Notes: generated from the sequence alone by a model not told the origin. Numbered from the stretch's first letter, positions 36,056 through 45,958 are shown. The stretch is DNA of 64,000 nt from Methylobacter sp. KS41 (GCA_002862125.1 PHSP01000001.1:992001-1056000); one strand, 5' to 3'. Translations and numbers: made by a program.

Positions 36056-36475
36056 TTACAGTAAAGCATCAAGGCAGCTATGAAGTGTATTAAATCGATT
36101 TTTAAATTCTGGATAGAGTTCTGGATGACAACTACTTCCAGCAATAAAGGTTTCCGTATCAATGTCAGAGCCTTTGCCGGAATACTCATTCCATGCCTTT
36201 TGCAGTTTCCGCTGGTGGCGTTTGGGCAAGATAGGCATGACGGTATCGACTGCGGATTTGTGTTTTTGGAATGCCTCTGTGAAAGTGCCAAAACCAGTAT
36301 CGCTATTTCTGATGTTGGCGATTTCATTAGTAAACGCAGCCTTGAATTCAATGACAGCCGCGTGAATAACGTCATGGTGTCCACGACACAAAGCAAGCTT
36401 ATGAGTAATAAAAACGCCTGCAAGCCCGCCGATAACAGCAATGATTGCGGCGATTATTGGGACTGGTATATCTAT
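36056..36475 (-). CDS. First cassette gene: small membrane-anchored protein, probable AUA start
   Basis: The frame codes for about 139 residues. The hydrophobic N-terminus (IDIPVPIIAAIIAVIGGLAG) is clearly part of the protein. The only start position before the upstream in-frame stop is an ATA at 36475, which has GGGAG six bases upstream. A TTG at 36391 would delete the membrane helix. The soluble part is helical and charged (HHDVIHAAVIEFKAAFTNEI; KRHQRKLQKAWNEYSGKGSD). No family is recognised. It sits directly after attI, the best-expressed cassette position. Confidence 0.65.
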   Translation of the reverse strand: MDIPVPIIAAIIAVIGGLAGVFITHKLALCRGHHDVIHAAVIEFKAAFTNEIANIRNSDTGFGTFTEAFQKHKSAVDTVMPILPKRHQRKLQKAWNEYSGKGSDIDTETFIAGSSCHPELYPEFKNRFNTLHSCLDALL

Positions 36476-36530
36476 GGCGCTCTCCCGTTTTTAATATGGT
36501 TGCCGATTTTGACTACGCCAATGTATAAAA

Positions 36531-36651
36531 ACATAACGTAATGTATACGACATCAATCGTCGCATAATAAATGTAAACTGTCGTATAATCATATTTTATT
36601 AAAATAACCTGTTGTTTATACACGCTTGGCAATAAATAAACGCGACAAATA
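36531..36651. promoter_or_regulatory. attI: attI region and intI promoter region
   Basis: ACATAAC at 36531-36537 (GTTATGT in cassette direction) is the likely recombination core joining attI to the first cassette. Rightward, TATACGAC (36544-36551) and GTCGTATA (36580-36587) form an inverted pair that may bind the integrase. A CTG-N10-ACG sequence at 36611-36626 is only a degenerate LexA-like site. Confidence 0.55.
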
Positions 36652-37644
36652 ATGCAAACAAATACGACACAATCTCAACCGAAGAAATTATTGGATCAAG
36701 TACGCGACAAAATCCGGTTCAAGCATTATAGCTTGAGTACCGAGAATACCTATCTATCGTGGATTAAGCAATTTATTTTATACCACGGGAAACGACATCC
36801 CTCCGGCATGGGCGCAGCCGAAGTGGAAACGTTTTTAACCTATCTTGCTACTCAGCGTCATGTATCCAGCTCGACGCAAAATCAGGCGCTATCAGCGATA
36901 CTTTTTTTGTATCGCGAGGTGCTGGCAATTACTTTACCGTGGCTGGATAGTTTTGAGCGCTCGAAAAAACCTCGGCGATTGCCGGTGGTGTTGACGGTTC
37001 CGGAAGTGCAGTCATTACTTCGGGAAGCGGCGACTGCCCCAGCCCCGATCAACTTGATTATTAAACTATTGTACGGAACCGGGATGCGCTTGATGGAAGC
37101 TGTGCGGCTACGCGTTAAGGATGTGGAATTGGCCCGTAAAGAGATCATCGTCCGGGATGGCAAAGGTGGCAAAGATCGAGTGACGATGCTGCCGGATAGC
37201 TTACTGGAGCCAATACGCGCGCAATTGGTTTTACGCCGTGAGTGGCATGAACAAGACATGGCGCTGAATAAAGTGGACGTTTGGCTGCCGGATGCCTTGG
37301 CGGTCAAGTATCCTAATGCCTCTAAAGAATGGGGCTGGCAATATGTGTTTGCGGCTAAAAATTACTCTATTGATCCCCGCAGTAAAATCGAACGCCGTCA
37401 TCATGTCGAAGAAAAACAAGTACAGCGCTATGTAAAAAAAGCGGCACTTGCAGCAGGCATTTCCAAGCCAACAACGCCACACACGCTACGCCATTCATTT
37501 GCGACTCATTTACTGCAAAGTGGCTACGATATTCGCACGGTGCAGGAGTTATTGGGACATTCGGATGTCAGTACGACAATGATTTACACCCATGTTTTGA
37601 ATAAAGGCGGCAAGGGTGTGTTGAGCCCCTTGGATCAGCTCTGA
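36652..37644 (+). CDS. intI: Integron integrase IntI
   Basis: The product has 330 residues, the normal length for IntI. It has a SAM-like N-terminal domain ([20 protein letters not shown]) and a tyrosine recombinase domain with Arg in [36 protein letters not shown] with His and the nucleophilic Tyr. Between them is the IntI-specific insert [20 protein letters not shown] that separates integron integrases from XerC/D. It recombines attI with attC hairpins. Cassettes lie upstream and read divergently, the usual chromosomal-integron layout. The frame is intact. Confidence 0.97.
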   Translation: MQTNTTQSQPKKLLDQVRDKIRFKHYSLSTENTYLSWIKQFILYHGKRHPSGMGAAEVETFLTYLATQRHVSSSTQNQALSAILFLYREVLAITLPWLDSFERSKKPRRLPVVLTVPEVQSLLREAATAPAPINLIIKLLYGTGMRLMEAVRLRVKDVELARKEIIVRDGKGGKDRVTMLPDSLLEPIRAQLVLRREWHEQDMALNKVDVWLPDALAVKYPNASKEWGWQYVFAAKNYSIDPRSKIERRHHVEEKQVQRYVKKAALAAGISKPTTPHTLRHSFATHLLQSGYDIRTVQELLGHSDVSTTMIYTHVLNKGGKGVLSPLDQL

Positions 37645-37743
37645 CCGGAGCATATCGTGTCAGTTTGAGGCCATCAAGTGTAATTTGACATGCGCGTGTA
37701 ATGCGCATAACATGTGCGCATAAAAACACCAAGGAGATGCCCG

Positions 37744-37989
37744 ATGCGAAAAATTTATGCTACAAATGCTCCCAAAAAGCCTGCAAACTTAAGCATTAAC
37801 AGCGACTTGCTAAACGAAGCAAAATCGCTAAAAATAAATTTATCGGCCACCCTTGAGGCCGCTTTGCTTAATGAATTGAAAACCGCTCGCCGGGATCTTT
37901 GGTTAGCCGAAAACAAAGAGGCAATAGATGCCTGCAATAAACTTGCAGAGTCACACGGTCTTTTTGCTGATAAGCACCGGGTATTCTAG
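37744..37989 (+). CDS. ccdA: CcdA antitoxin
   Basis: The product has 81 residues from the ATG at 37744, with AAGGAG seven bases upstream. It has the ribbon-helix-helix start (NLSINSDLLNEAKSLKINLS) and the toxin-binding tail RRDLWLAENKEAIDACNKLA ending in LFADKHRVF. It overlaps the toxin start by one base (TAGTG). It neutralises CcdB and represses the operon. Confidence 0.93.
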   Translation: MRKIYATNAPKKPANLSINSDLLNEAKSLKINLSATLEAALLNELKTARRDLWLAENKEAIDACNKLAESHGLFADKHRVF

Positions 37990-38306
37990 TGGCTCAGTTT
38001 GATTATTACGCAAATACGGATAAAGATACCAACAGAACTTACCCATTTATTGTTGATGTTCAAGACACTCTATTAGATGGGCTCAACTCAAGGGTGGTGA
38101 TCCCCCTGACACCGTTATCCGGCCTCGAAAAATCTTACCCAAAAAATCTATGCCCGGAAATTACCATTGAAGGTAAGGCGTACGCTCTGCTTACCCATCA
38201 AATGGCAAGCATGTCAACGCGCACTTTAAGTCATTGCGAAGGTTCACTGGCTCATATCAGGAACGAAATTATTTCAGCGATCGACTTTCTGTTTACAGGC
38301 ATTTAA
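37989..38306 (+). CDS. ccdB: CcdB toxin
   Basis: The product has 105 residues from a GTG overlapping ccdA. It matches CcdB throughout: FDYYANTDKDTNRTYPFIVD, VVIPLTP, LCPEITIEGKAYALLTHQMA and the C-terminal AIDFLFTGI, where the last residues are needed for gyrase poisoning in the F-plasmid protein. It targets DNA gyrase. The module sits 100 bases after intI, outside the cassette array. Confidence 0.94.
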   Translation: MAQFDYYANTDKDTNRTYPFIVDVQDTLLDGLNSRVVIPLTPLSGLEKSYPKNLCPEITIEGKAYALLTHQMASMSTRTLSHCEGSLAHIRNEIISAIDFLFTGI

Positions 38307-38321
38307 GTGAATGGGTGTTAA

Positions 38322-38828
38322 ATGAAAAGCAATAAGTCAAGCGAAGTCCAGAATTATCTGGATATTTGTATCGCCAGTCAGCAATTGACTGTTTATGCGG
38401 ATGGAAACAGGGCGCGGAGCTACCCCGTTTCCACCGCCAAAAATGGCGCGGGCGAACTGATGGGCAGCGAATGCACGCCCACCGGCTGGCATAGAATCAG
38501 GGCAAAGATTGGCGCGGGCGAGCCTTTAAATGCAGTTTTTATTGGCAGGCGCGTCACGGGTGAAATCTATAGTCCGGAGTTAGGCAAGCAATATCCGCAG
38601 CGCGACTGGATATTGACCAGGATTCTATGGCTGGGCGGCCTGGAGCCGGGAAAAAACCGGTACGGCAAAGTCGACACCACCTGGCGATATATTTACATAC
38701 ACGGATGCCCTGATGAATTGATGACCGGCAAACCTGATTCGCATGGGTGCATCCGTATGCATAGCGCCGATGCGCTGGATTTGTTTAATCGCGTGGACGC
38801 TGGGCTTAAGGTTTATATTCATGAATAA
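38322..38828 (+). CDS. L,D-transpeptidase-like YkuD-domain protein
   Basis: The product has 168 residues. The YkuD catalytic signature HG(x)n-SHGCIRM is present (IYIHGCPDELMTGKPDSHGC, then IRM). It acts on peptidoglycan stems or related amide bonds in family members. Unusually it has no signal peptide or membrane helix, as in a few cytosolic-looking relatives in Gammaproteobacteria. The gene overlaps truA by eight bases. Confidence 0.88.
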   Translation: MKSNKSSEVQNYLDICIASQQLTVYADGNRARSYPVSTAKNGAGELMGSECTPTGWHRIRAKIGAGEPLNAVFIGRRVTGEIYSPELGKQYPQRDWILTRILWLGGLEPGKNRYGKVDTTWRYIYIHGCPDELMTGKPDSHGCIRMHSADALDLFNRVDAGLKVYIHE

Positions 38829-39630
38829 AACACGGGTTGTGTTAGGCGTCGAATACGATGGCAGCGGTTTTTCAGGCTGGCAGTGGCAACCTCATCAGCG
38901 CAGCGTGCAACAGGCGCTCGAACAGGCCTTGTCAAAAGTCGCCAATCATCCCGTTACCGTGCAGTGCGCAGGAAGAACCGACGCCGGCGTGCATGCGCTT
39001 GAGCAGGTTATACATTTTGATACAGCAACTGAACGCGAACTTCATGCGTGGATGCTGGGCGGCAACAGCAACTTGCCGGATGATGTCAGAATTACCTGGG
39101 TAAAACCGGCGGAGGGAGATTTTCACGCCAGATACAGCGCAATTGCCCGTTTTTACCGTTATATTATTCTTAACCGGCCTGTTAAACCGGCATTATTACG
39201 CAAGCAAGCGACCTGGTGCCATGCGCAGCTGGATGTGGAAAAAATGCATCAGTCAGCGCAATTTTTAATCGGACAACATGATTTTTCTTCGTTCCGCGCA
39301 CAGGGCTGCCAATCCAAAAGCCCATTCCGGGCAATGTACTTTATTGATGTGTACCGGGAACATGATAAAGTCATCATGGATATTTCCGCCAATGCTTTTT
39401 TGCATCACATGGTTAGAAATATAGCCGGCGTGTTGATGGCGATCGGCATGGGAAAACGGCCCATGGAATGGACGCAAGAACTGCTTGAAGTTAAAAGCCG
39501 CAAACTGGGCGGAATAACAGCGCCGCCCGACGGCTTGTATCTGGGCGCGGTTTACTACCCGGAACACTATGGCATTGCCAACAATCCGGTGTTCGATAAA
39601 TTACCCGTTGACGCCAGGCGGCATGATTAA
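38821..39630 (+). CDS. truA: tRNA pseudouridine(38-40) synthase TruA
   Basis: The product has 269 residues from the ATG at 38821. The catalytic Asp is in CAGRTDAGVHALEQ. RFYRYIILNR and MVRNIAGVLMAIG are further TruA features. It modifies uridines 38-40 of many tRNAs. Translational coupling to the YkuD gene is likely from the overlap. Confidence 0.95.
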   Translation: MNKTRVVLGVEYDGSGFSGWQWQPHQRSVQQALEQALSKVANHPVTVQCAGRTDAGVHALEQVIHFDTATERELHAWMLGGNSNLPDDVRITWVKPAEGDFHARYSAIARFYRYIILNRPVKPALLRKQATWCHAQLDVEKMHQSAQFLIGQHDFSSFRAQGCQSKSPFRAMYFIDVYREHDKVIMDISANAFLHHMVRNIAGVLMAIGMGKRPMEWTQELLEVKSRKLGGITAPPDGLYLGAVYYPEHYGIANNPVFDKLPVDARRHD

Positions 39631-39722
39631 AAGCAACTCACAAAAAACAGCCTATTAAAGTCGCCACAGATTCACAGATTCTTATCCCCCCAAATCCCTG
39701 CGTGGAAATTCATACCTGTCTG

Positions 39723-39748
39723 CGTTCCCACGCAGGAGCTTGGGAACG
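39723..39748. repeat. Short inverted repeat CGTTCCCA / TGGGAACG
   Basis: Eight-base arms surround CGCAGGAGCT. This motif type is a common dispersed palindrome in related genomes. It may terminate truA transcription, though no T run follows. Confidence 0.5.
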
Positions 39749-39855
39749 AGAAATCGAAAATTCGCCTTTTCCCTTTAACCTTTCGCCTGCCCTTTTCATA
39801 TTTGCAATTACTTAAATTTCGAGTAGATTGTCTACCTTTCCAAAATATTAATATA

Positions 39856-40476
39856 ATGATTGATATGAATAATTTTTTATCCTTCCAGATTCATGGCGGA
39901 GCCGATCACGGCGGCGGTATTGTAGAAAGCCTTGCAAGCCTGCTGGCTTTTTTTGACAAGCTTTCAACGCAGGGACCTGGGGATATTTTTTCTTCACTTA
40001 TGCCTGGAATTGCCGGGATGGCGAATATTCATCCCTTACTGGTGCATTTCCCTATCGCTTTTTTATCCGCTTTTTTTGCCTTGGATCTTGTTGGCACGCT
40101 GGCAAAAAAACCGCAATGGCGAAGCGTTGCCGGCTGGTTTCTTTATTTCGGCGCGGTTGCCGCCTTATTCACCGTCATTGCGGGTTTGATTGCCGCCAAC
40201 TCCGTTCCACATGGACAAAATGTCCATGACATCATGGAGCGCCATGAACATTTTGGCTTATCGGTCCTTTCCTTGGCAGTCGTGTTATCGATATGGCGGA
40301 TCATACGCGGTGGTTTAATACGGGGCGGGGCAAACAGCTTCTATCTTATACTTTCAGCATTAATGTGTGTTCTTATGATGCTCGGCGCCGATTTGGGCGG
40401 TTTAATGGTTTATCACTACGGCGTCGCCGTCGAGGCTGTCCAGGCTCCGGAAGGAGGTCATGATCATATGCATTAA
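39856..40476 (+). CDS. DUF2231 membrane protein
   Basis: The product has about 206 residues from the ATG at 39856 (a Met at 39865 is equally possible). After a Gly/His-rich start ([16 protein letters not shown]) come four helices with the DUF2231 opening [20 protein letters not shown]. It ends in a His-rich tail (EGGHDHMH), hinting at metal or haem. Members are often near cytochrome genes; the role is unknown. Confidence 0.82.
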   Translation: MIDMNNFLSFQIHGGADHGGGIVESLASLLAFFDKLSTQGPGDIFSSLMPGIAGMANIHPLLVHFPIAFLSAFFALDLVGTLAKKPQWRSVAGWFLYFGAVAALFTVIAGLIAANSVPHGQNVHDIMERHEHFGLSVLSLAVVLSIWRIIRGGLIRGGANSFYLILSALMCVLMMLGADLGGLMVYHYGVAVEAVQAPEGGHDHMH

Positions 40477-40577
40477 ACTGTATAAAATCATGGAAATGCG
40501 CTATAACACCGGCATTAATAAGGACCATGAAAACCATACAGCATCAGACAGTTAAATTATTCAATAAAAGGCGCGCC

Positions 40578-41687
40578 ATGAAAACGAGAGTATTTGCATC
40601 ATTAATATTTGTTGTTGCTGTATTGACGCTCAGCAGTTACGCCGGAACAAACGAACAAACAACTTCTACGGTAAAGCCTGAAGACCTGTCCGTAGCCACA
40701 TTTGCGGGCGGCTGTTTCTGGTGTACGGAGTCGGACTTTGAAAAGCTGCCGGGCGTACATAAAGTTATATCCGGCTTTAGCGGCGGACATGTTGCCAATC
40801 CAAGCTATGAGGATGTTTCCAGGGGCGCTACGGGTCATGTTGAAAGCGTTCAGGTGTACTATGACCCTAAAGTAATCAGTTATGACGCCCTGCTTGACGC
40901 CTTCTGGCGCATGGTTAATCCAACCGACAACGAGGGGCAATTCGTTGACAGGGGCAACCAGTATCGCACCATGATTTTTTATCATACCGAAGAACAAAAA
41001 ACAGAAGCTGAGCATTCACGCCAACTATTAAATGAGTCAGGGCGCTATAAAGCCCCGGTTATTACCGAAATAAGAAAGTTTGAAGCTTTTTATCCAGCCG
41101 AAGAATATCATCAGGATTATTACAAAAAGAATCCCATCCGTTATAACTACTACCGTTTTCGATCAGGCCGCGATCAATATCTGGAAAAAACCTGGGGAGC
41201 CGGTTTGCATTCAAAAGCCGCTCAGGAAAAAACCGGCGCTCTATACAGCAAACCGGCTGATGACATTTTGCGCAAATCGCTAACGCCGCTGCAATATCAG
41301 GTAACGCAAGAAGATGCCACGGAACCGCCGTTTAAAAACGCCTACTGGAATGAAAAACGGGACGGTATTTATGTAGACGTCGTCAGTGGCGAGCCGCTGT
41401 TTTCATCCAGGGATAAATATGATTCAGGCACCGGCTGGCCCAGCTTTTCCCGTCCTCTGGCTTCTGAGAATATTGTTAAAAAGGAGGATTTTCTGCTGAT
41501 TCTTCCCCGTACGGAAGTTCGCAGCCGTTATGGTAACTCGCATCTGGGTCATGTATTCAATGACGGCCCAAAACCAACCGGACTGAGATATTGCATGAAT
41601 TCGGCTGCATTGCGCTTTATTCCGCTGGAAGAAATGCAAGCGGCCGGATATGGGAAGTATTTGACAGTGTTTCAAGCGGATAAGTAA
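40578..41687 (+). CDS. msrAB: Exported methionine sulfoxide reductase MsrA-MsrB fusion
   Basis: The product has 369 residues from the ATG at 40578. A signal peptide ([20 protein letters not shown]) directs it to the periplasm. The MsrA domain follows with the active GGCFWC motif (about residues 46-51). The MsrB domain (about 225-360) has GTGWPSF, HLGHVF and the active Cys in [11 protein letters not shown]. Zinc-binding CxxC pairs of many MsrB proteins are absent. It repairs both sulfoxide diastereomers of envelope proteins. Confidence 0.94.
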   Translation: MKTRVFASLIFVVAVLTLSSYAGTNEQTTSTVKPEDLSVATFAGGCFWCTESDFEKLPGVHKVISGFSGGHVANPSYEDVSRGATGHVESVQVYYDPKVISYDALLDAFWRMVNPTDNEGQFVDRGNQYRTMIFYHTEEQKTEAEHSRQLLNESGRYKAPVITEIRKFEAFYPAEEYHQDYYKKNPIRYNYYRFRSGRDQYLEKTWGAGLHSKAAQEKTGALYSKPADDILRKSLTPLQYQVTQEDATEPPFKNAYWNEKRDGIYVDVVSGEPLFSSRDKYDSGTGWPSFSRPLASENIVKKEDFLLILPRTEVRSRYGNSHLGHVFNDGPKPTGLRYCMNSAALRFIPLEEMQAAGYGKYLTVFQADK

Positions 41688-41721
41688 GTAAATCCGCACA
41701 AAATACTCACCAGCAAAAATT

Positions 41722-41766
41722 GCCACGGATTCACGGATTATAAAGTTTAATCCGTGAATCCGTGGC
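41722..41766. repeat. Perfect 18-bp inverted repeat
   Basis: GCCACGGATTCACGGATT and its complement flank nine bases between converging genes (msrAB and the NTF2-like gene). Each arm holds two CACGGATT-like units. Transcription from either side would form a strong hairpin, but there is no T run. A weaker relative (CCACAGATTCACAGATT) lies near 39664. Confidence 0.75.
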
Positions 41767-41804
41767 TGCTCATCGTTTGCAGACTACCTGAGCCGGGCTA
41801 TTGC

Positions 41805-42215
41805 TTAATGACTAACCTGAGCAATCCAGTCTTGCAGATTATAATAATTGGTGATGCGGGCAACTTTGTTGTCACGGATTTCAAAAAAAGCGCCTGCGGG
41901 AAGGCGGTATTTTTGTCCTTTTGCAGCAGGCAAGCCTTCATCCGTTTGAATATATTCGCCCAAAACCACGAATTCAGCGGCTGCACGCTTGCCATCGCCG
42001 GTCGCCATGATGACCATATCAACCAGTTGTTCCTTGTAATTGTAATTCATGCACGCCATGAACTGGGTAAAGGCTTCCTTGCCGACTTCCCGTTTGCCTT
42101 GATTGATGTCATGAATGACATCGTCAGTAAGCAAATTTAAAAAGGCATCCATATCGCCGCCATTGAAGGCGGCATAGTATCGTTCTACAAGGTTAATGCT
42201 GTCCTGTTGGTTCAT
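41805..42215 (-). CDS. SnoaL/NTF2-like protein
   Basis: The product has 136 residues from the ATG at 42215. It follows the small cone-shaped NTF2 fold: NLVERYYAAFNGGDMDAFLN, LLTDDVIHDINQG, AAAEFVVLGEYIQT and a C-terminal RITNYYNLQDWI. Members include isomerases, hydrolases and plain binders, so no reaction is assigned. It stands between glnS and msrAB. Confidence 0.85.
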   Translation of the reverse strand: MNQQDSINLVERYYAAFNGGDMDAFLNLLTDDVIHDINQGKREVGKEAFTQFMACMNYNYKEQLVDMVIMATGDGKRAAAEFVVLGEYIQTDEGLPAAKGQKYRLPAGAFFEIRDNKVARITNYYNLQDWIAQVSH

Positions 42216-42304
42216 AATCATTCCAAGGTAAGTAAAATAAATGGGGCGTATTTTATAATTAAATGGCGGTTTTGCCTTGCCTTATTTTAACCAAAATTTT
42301 AGGT

Positions 42305-43972
42305 TTAATCCTTTCCCCACACGCCCTCCCGCAGCGTCACCGTCCGGTTAAACACCAGTTTTCCGTCAACACTGTCCACTGCATCCAGGCAAAAATAACC
42401 TGTTCTTTCAAATTGGTAGCGGCTTTCCGCTTGCGCATTGGCCAAACTCGCTTCAACCCGGCATCCGGTAACAACCTCCAGTGAATCAGGATTTAAAACA
42501 TCCAGGAAATTTTCTTCATTATCGGGATTTGGCACGGTAAACAGGCGGTCATACAAACGCACTTCCGCAGGGTGCGCATGTTGTTCGGAAACCCAATGAA
42601 TAACGCCCTTTACCTTCCGGCCCTCCGGGTTTTTTCCGAGCGTGTCAGGGTCATAAGTGCAACGCAATTCAGTTACAACTCCCTCGGCATTTTTGATAAT
42701 CTCGTTACATTTTATAACATAAGAGCCGCGCAAACGAACCTCGCCGCCTGCAATCAAGCGCTTGAACTTGGGCGGCGGTATTTCGGCAAAATCATCCTGT
42801 TCGATCAATACCGCTTTTGAAAACGGCACATTACGTTTGCCCAGTTCCGGACGCTGCGGGTGATTGCTTATTTCCAGTTGTTCTGTCCGGCCCTCGGGAT
42901 AATTGTCGATAACCACGCGTAACGGCTGTAAAACCGCCATGGCACGCAGCGCGTTTTCATTTAAATCTTCGCGAATACAATATTCCAGCACACCCATTTC
43001 TATCCATGAGTTTTGTTTGGTAATGCCGATGCGCTCGCAAAAATCCCGTATCGCTTTGGGCGTAAAGCCAGCCCGGCGCAACCCTGCTATTGTAGGCATG
43101 CGTGGGTCATCCCAGCCGTGAACATGTTTTTCCATTACCAGCTGATTGAGTTTGCGCTTGCTGACAATGGTGTATTCCAGCTGCAATCTGGCAAATTCTA
43201 TTTGTTGGGGATGGCAGGGCGTTTGCAGTTGATCAAGCACCCAATCATAGAGAGGCCGGTGATCTTCAAATTCCAGGGTGCACAAGGAATGGGTAATGCC
43301 TTCAATGGCGTCGGAAATACAGTGCGTGTAATCGTACATGGGATAAATGCACCACGCATCGCCGGTGCGGTGATGATGCACGCGGCGGATTCTATAAATT
43401 GCGGGATCGCGCATGTTGATATTGGGTGATGACATGTCGATTTTGGCGCGCAATACATATTGCCCATCGGCAAATTCACCCGCGCGCATACGTTTGAATA
43501 AATCCAGGTTGTCAGCAATTGACCGGCTGCGGTCCGGACTTTCTTTTCCTGGTTCGGTTAACGTGCCGCGGTAAGCCCTGATTTGTTCAGCAGATAAACT
43601 GTCAACGTAGGCCTGGCCTTGCTCGATTAATTGCACGGCATAGTTGTAAAGCTGTTCAAAATAATCGGACGCATGATGCAATCCGGTCCATTTAAAACCC
43701 AGCCATTGCACATCTCTTTCGATGGCTTCCATGTATTCGATGCTTTCTTTTTCAGGATTGGTGTCGTCGAAACGCAAGTTACAAGTACCGTTGTACTCAG
43801 CGGCAATGCCAAAATTAAGGCAAATGGATTTAGCGTGGCCAATATGCAGATAACCATTAGGTTCGGGCGGAAATCGAGTGGCGACCCTGCCGTTGTTTTT
43901 GTTTTCTTTAAGATCATTAGTAATGATCTGACGGATAAAATTTGCCGGAAGCTGGGTATCGTTTGTGGACAT
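42305..43972 (-). CDS. glnS: Glutaminyl-tRNA synthetase
   Basis: The product has 555 residues, the normal bacterial length. Class I signatures are [17 protein letters not shown] and the KMSKS-equivalent [10 protein letters not shown]. The anticodon-binding beta-barrels occupy the C-terminal 200 residues. It charges tRNA-Gln directly, a trait mainly of Beta- and Gammaproteobacteria. Confidence 0.98.
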   Translation of the reverse strand: MSTNDTQLPANFIRQIITNDLKENKNNGRVATRFPPEPNGYLHIGHAKSICLNFGIAAEYNGTCNLRFDDTNPEKESIEYMEAIERDVQWLGFKWTGLHHASDYFEQLYNYAVQLIEQGQAYVDSLSAEQIRAYRGTLTEPGKESPDRSRSIADNLDLFKRMRAGEFADGQYVLRAKIDMSSPNINMRDPAIYRIRRVHHHRTGDAWCIYPMYDYTHCISDAIEGITHSLCTLEFEDHRPLYDWVLDQLQTPCHPQQIEFARLQLEYTIVSKRKLNQLVMEKHVHGWDDPRMPTIAGLRRAGFTPKAIRDFCERIGITKQNSWIEMGVLEYCIREDLNENALRAMAVLQPLRVVIDNYPEGRTEQLEISNHPQRPELGKRNVPFSKAVLIEQDDFAEIPPPKFKRLIAGGEVRLRGSYVIKCNEIIKNAEGVVTELRCTYDPDTLGKNPEGRKVKGVIHWVSEQHAHPAEVRLYDRLFTVPNPDNEENFLDVLNPDSLEVVTGCRVEASLANAQAESRYQFERTGYFCLDAVDSVDGKLVFNRTVTLREGVWGKD

Positions 43973-44075
43973 GGGTTTTTAATATGCTGAAATGTTATTG
44001 AAGTGAATTTAATGGCACCAGGCGAAAGATTAAGAATGATGCTGTCCCTACGGTCTCTTTTAGCCTTGGACCTGA

Positions 44076-44306
44076 CTATTTCTTTTTGATATAAAAAATC
44101 TGCTTGTCATCATGTTTGATCAGTTCGATTATTTGATGCCCCGATTGGTTAACAAAAACGCCGAAATCCAAATGGGCTGCTGGGTCGGTTGCGATGATTT
44201 TGACCACATCGCCGCTGCCCATTCCTATCAACGTTTTTTTTAGACGCAATAGCGGTAAGGGACACATCAAGCCGCTGGCGTCAACTTCCAGGCTAAATTC
44301 AATCAT
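44076..44306 (-). CDS. TusA-family sulfur-carrier protein
   Basis: The product has 76 residues with the active-site motif DASGLMCPLPLLRLKK (CPxP). Family members relay persulfide sulfur for tRNA thiolation, molybdopterin or sulfur oxidation. Gene context (divergent from cysG) does not decide which. It could be tusA itself, but several paralogues usually exist. Confidence 0.88.
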   Translation of the reverse strand: MIEFSLEVDASGLMCPLPLLRLKKTLIGMGSGDVVKIIATDPAAHLDFGVFVNQSGHQIIELIKHDDKQIFYIKKK

Positions 44307-44382
44307 TGTTTTTGTTACTCAATTTAACTGTAGACTGCTTATAATACCATTCCCAAACTAATCTAAGAATCATCGTAACGAA

Positions 44383-45777
44383 ATGGATTATTTTCCCGTT
44401 TTTGTAAAGCTTAAAGACCAGAATTGCCTTGTAGTCGGAGCGGGTGAAATCGCCGCGCGCAAGATTGAACTGTTAGCCCGCGCAGGCGCGAAAATCACTG
44501 TAATAGCCCGGAAGATAAGCCCGCAGGTGTCAGATCTCGCGGCATCTTACCCATTAACTTTACAGCAAAAGCCCTTTTCCCCGGCTGACCTGCGCGGCTA
44601 CAGGCTGGCCGTATCGGCTACGGACAATAAAGAAACCAACCAATTAGTCGCCAAAACGGCTGAACAACAAAACATACTGGTTAATGTGGTTGATAATCCT
44701 GATTTATGCAGCTTTATTTTCCCGGCCATTATTGATCGTTCGCCCGTCATAGCAGCGGTATCTTCCGGCGGCGCAGCGCCGGTTCTGGCCCGCTTGCTCA
44801 GGGCCAAGATAGAAAGCTTAATCCCTCCGGCATACGGACGGCTCGCGCATCTTGCGGAAAAATTTAGAATTGAGGTTAAAAACCATATCAGGGTACCAGC
44901 GCAACGCAGAATTTTCTGGGAAAATATTCTGCATGGTTCAGTTGCTGAGTTGGTTTTTGCAGGCAATGAACAAGGCGCCGAACAACAATTACGGCAAGCC
45001 CTGTGCAAACAAAAGGACAGCGTCAGCATGGGGGAAGTCTATCTGATAGGAGCTGGTCCCGGCGCTCCGGACTTGTTGACTTTTCGCGCCTTGCGACTGA
45101 TGCAGCAGGCCGATGTTATTGTCTATGACCATCTGGTTTCAGAAGAGATTCTCGATTTAACGCGCAGGGATTCGGAAAAAATTTATGTGGGCAAGGAACG
45201 GCAAAAGCATACCCTGCCCCAGGAGTCCATTAATACCCTGCTTGCCGATCTTGCCAAATCAGGAAAACGGGTAGTGCGGTTAAAAGGCGGAGATCCTTTC
45301 ATTTTTGGCCGCGGCGGCGAGGAAATTGAAACGCTAATGCAACAGGGCATCAATTTTCAGGTTGTTCCGGGGATTACTGCCGCCTCAGGTTGCGCCGCCT
45401 ATGCCGGCATTCCGCTAACGCACAGAGAACACTCGCAATCCTGTACTTTCGTCACCGGACACTTGAAAGATAATTCCATTAATTTAAACTGGACGCAACT
45501 CGCCGCGCCCAATCAAACCATCGTTATCTACATGGGCTTGGTTGGCCTGGAAAAAATATGCCAGTCTTTAATTGCTCACGGTAGTCCGGAAGACTTGCCT
45601 ATTGCCCTGATTCAGCAAGGCACTACATCAAATCAGCGAGTCATCACCGGCACCCTGAAAACATTACCGGCAACAGTTGCTGATTTGAATATCAAACCGC
45701 CCACCTTGATTATTATCGGCACGGTGGTGACGCTACATGACAAACTGAACTGGTTTCAAAGTCATCATGCCGGCTAA
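44383..45777 (+). CDS. cysG: Sirohaem synthase
   Basis: The product has 464 residues. The N-terminal precorrin-2 dehydrogenase/ferrochelatase has VVGAGEIAARKIELLARAGA. The C-terminal uroporphyrinogen-III methyltransferase has LIGAGPGAPDLLTFRALRLM and VVRLKGGDPFIFGRGGEE. It makes sirohaem for assimilatory sulfite and nitrite reductases. Domain order and length match E. coli CysG. Confidence 0.97.
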   Translation: MDYFPVFVKLKDQNCLVVGAGEIAARKIELLARAGAKITVIARKISPQVSDLAASYPLTLQQKPFSPADLRGYRLAVSATDNKETNQLVAKTAEQQNILVNVVDNPDLCSFIFPAIIDRSPVIAAVSSGGAAPVLARLLRAKIESLIPPAYGRLAHLAEKFRIEVKNHIRVPAQRRIFWENILHGSVAELVFAGNEQGAEQQLRQALCKQKDSVSMGEVYLIGAGPGAPDLLTFRALRLMQQADVIVYDHLVSEEILDLTRRDSEKIYVGKERQKHTLPQESINTLLADLAKSGKRVVRLKGGDPFIFGRGGEEIETLMQQGINFQVVPGITAASGCAAYAGIPLTHREHSQSCTFVTGHLKDNSINLNWTQLAAPNQTIVIYMGLVGLEKICQSLIAHGSPEDLPIALIQQGTTSNQRVITGTLKTLPATVADLNIKPPTLIIIGTVVTLHDKLNWFQSHHAG

Positions 45778-45958
45778 ATTGGAATGCAGGATCAATGGCG
45801 TCTTTTTTTGCACAGCCCGAAATAATGTGCGCATGATTCAGTTTCCGTTCACTGATATTACTGATAGTGCCGCTTAAGGGAAATAAAAGATTGAATTTTT
45901 CGCTTAAATTCCCTATTCTTTCCAGGTTCAACTTTTGATCGAATCCCTTTTTTCCACG

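Larger units (their letters stand above)
32393..37644 (-). mobile_element. Chromosomal integron with leftward cassette array
   Basis: An integron integrase gene at 36652 is preceded by an attI-like junction (36531-36537). To its left lie genes that all read away from it, interspersed with three sites having attC geometry (35963-36052, 35665-35758, 32609-32668): paired RYYYAAC and GTTRRRY-like cores with complementary arms carrying unpaired bases. Cassettes in order from attI are: a 139-residue protein; an ORF-less cassette with a hairpin; the two-gene 278/219-residue unit; debris plus a RAYT/REP insertion; brnTA; and a 52-residue protein. The far end is lost to REP and IS6 sequence. Confidence 0.85.

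Noticed and set aside
35965-36441. 158-residue minus-strand frame
   Set aside because: It is out of frame with the coherent cassette gene at 36056-36475 and extends through the attC site.
36611-36626. LexA box before intI
   Set aside because: Only the CTG half-site matches; the other half reads ACG rather than CAG.
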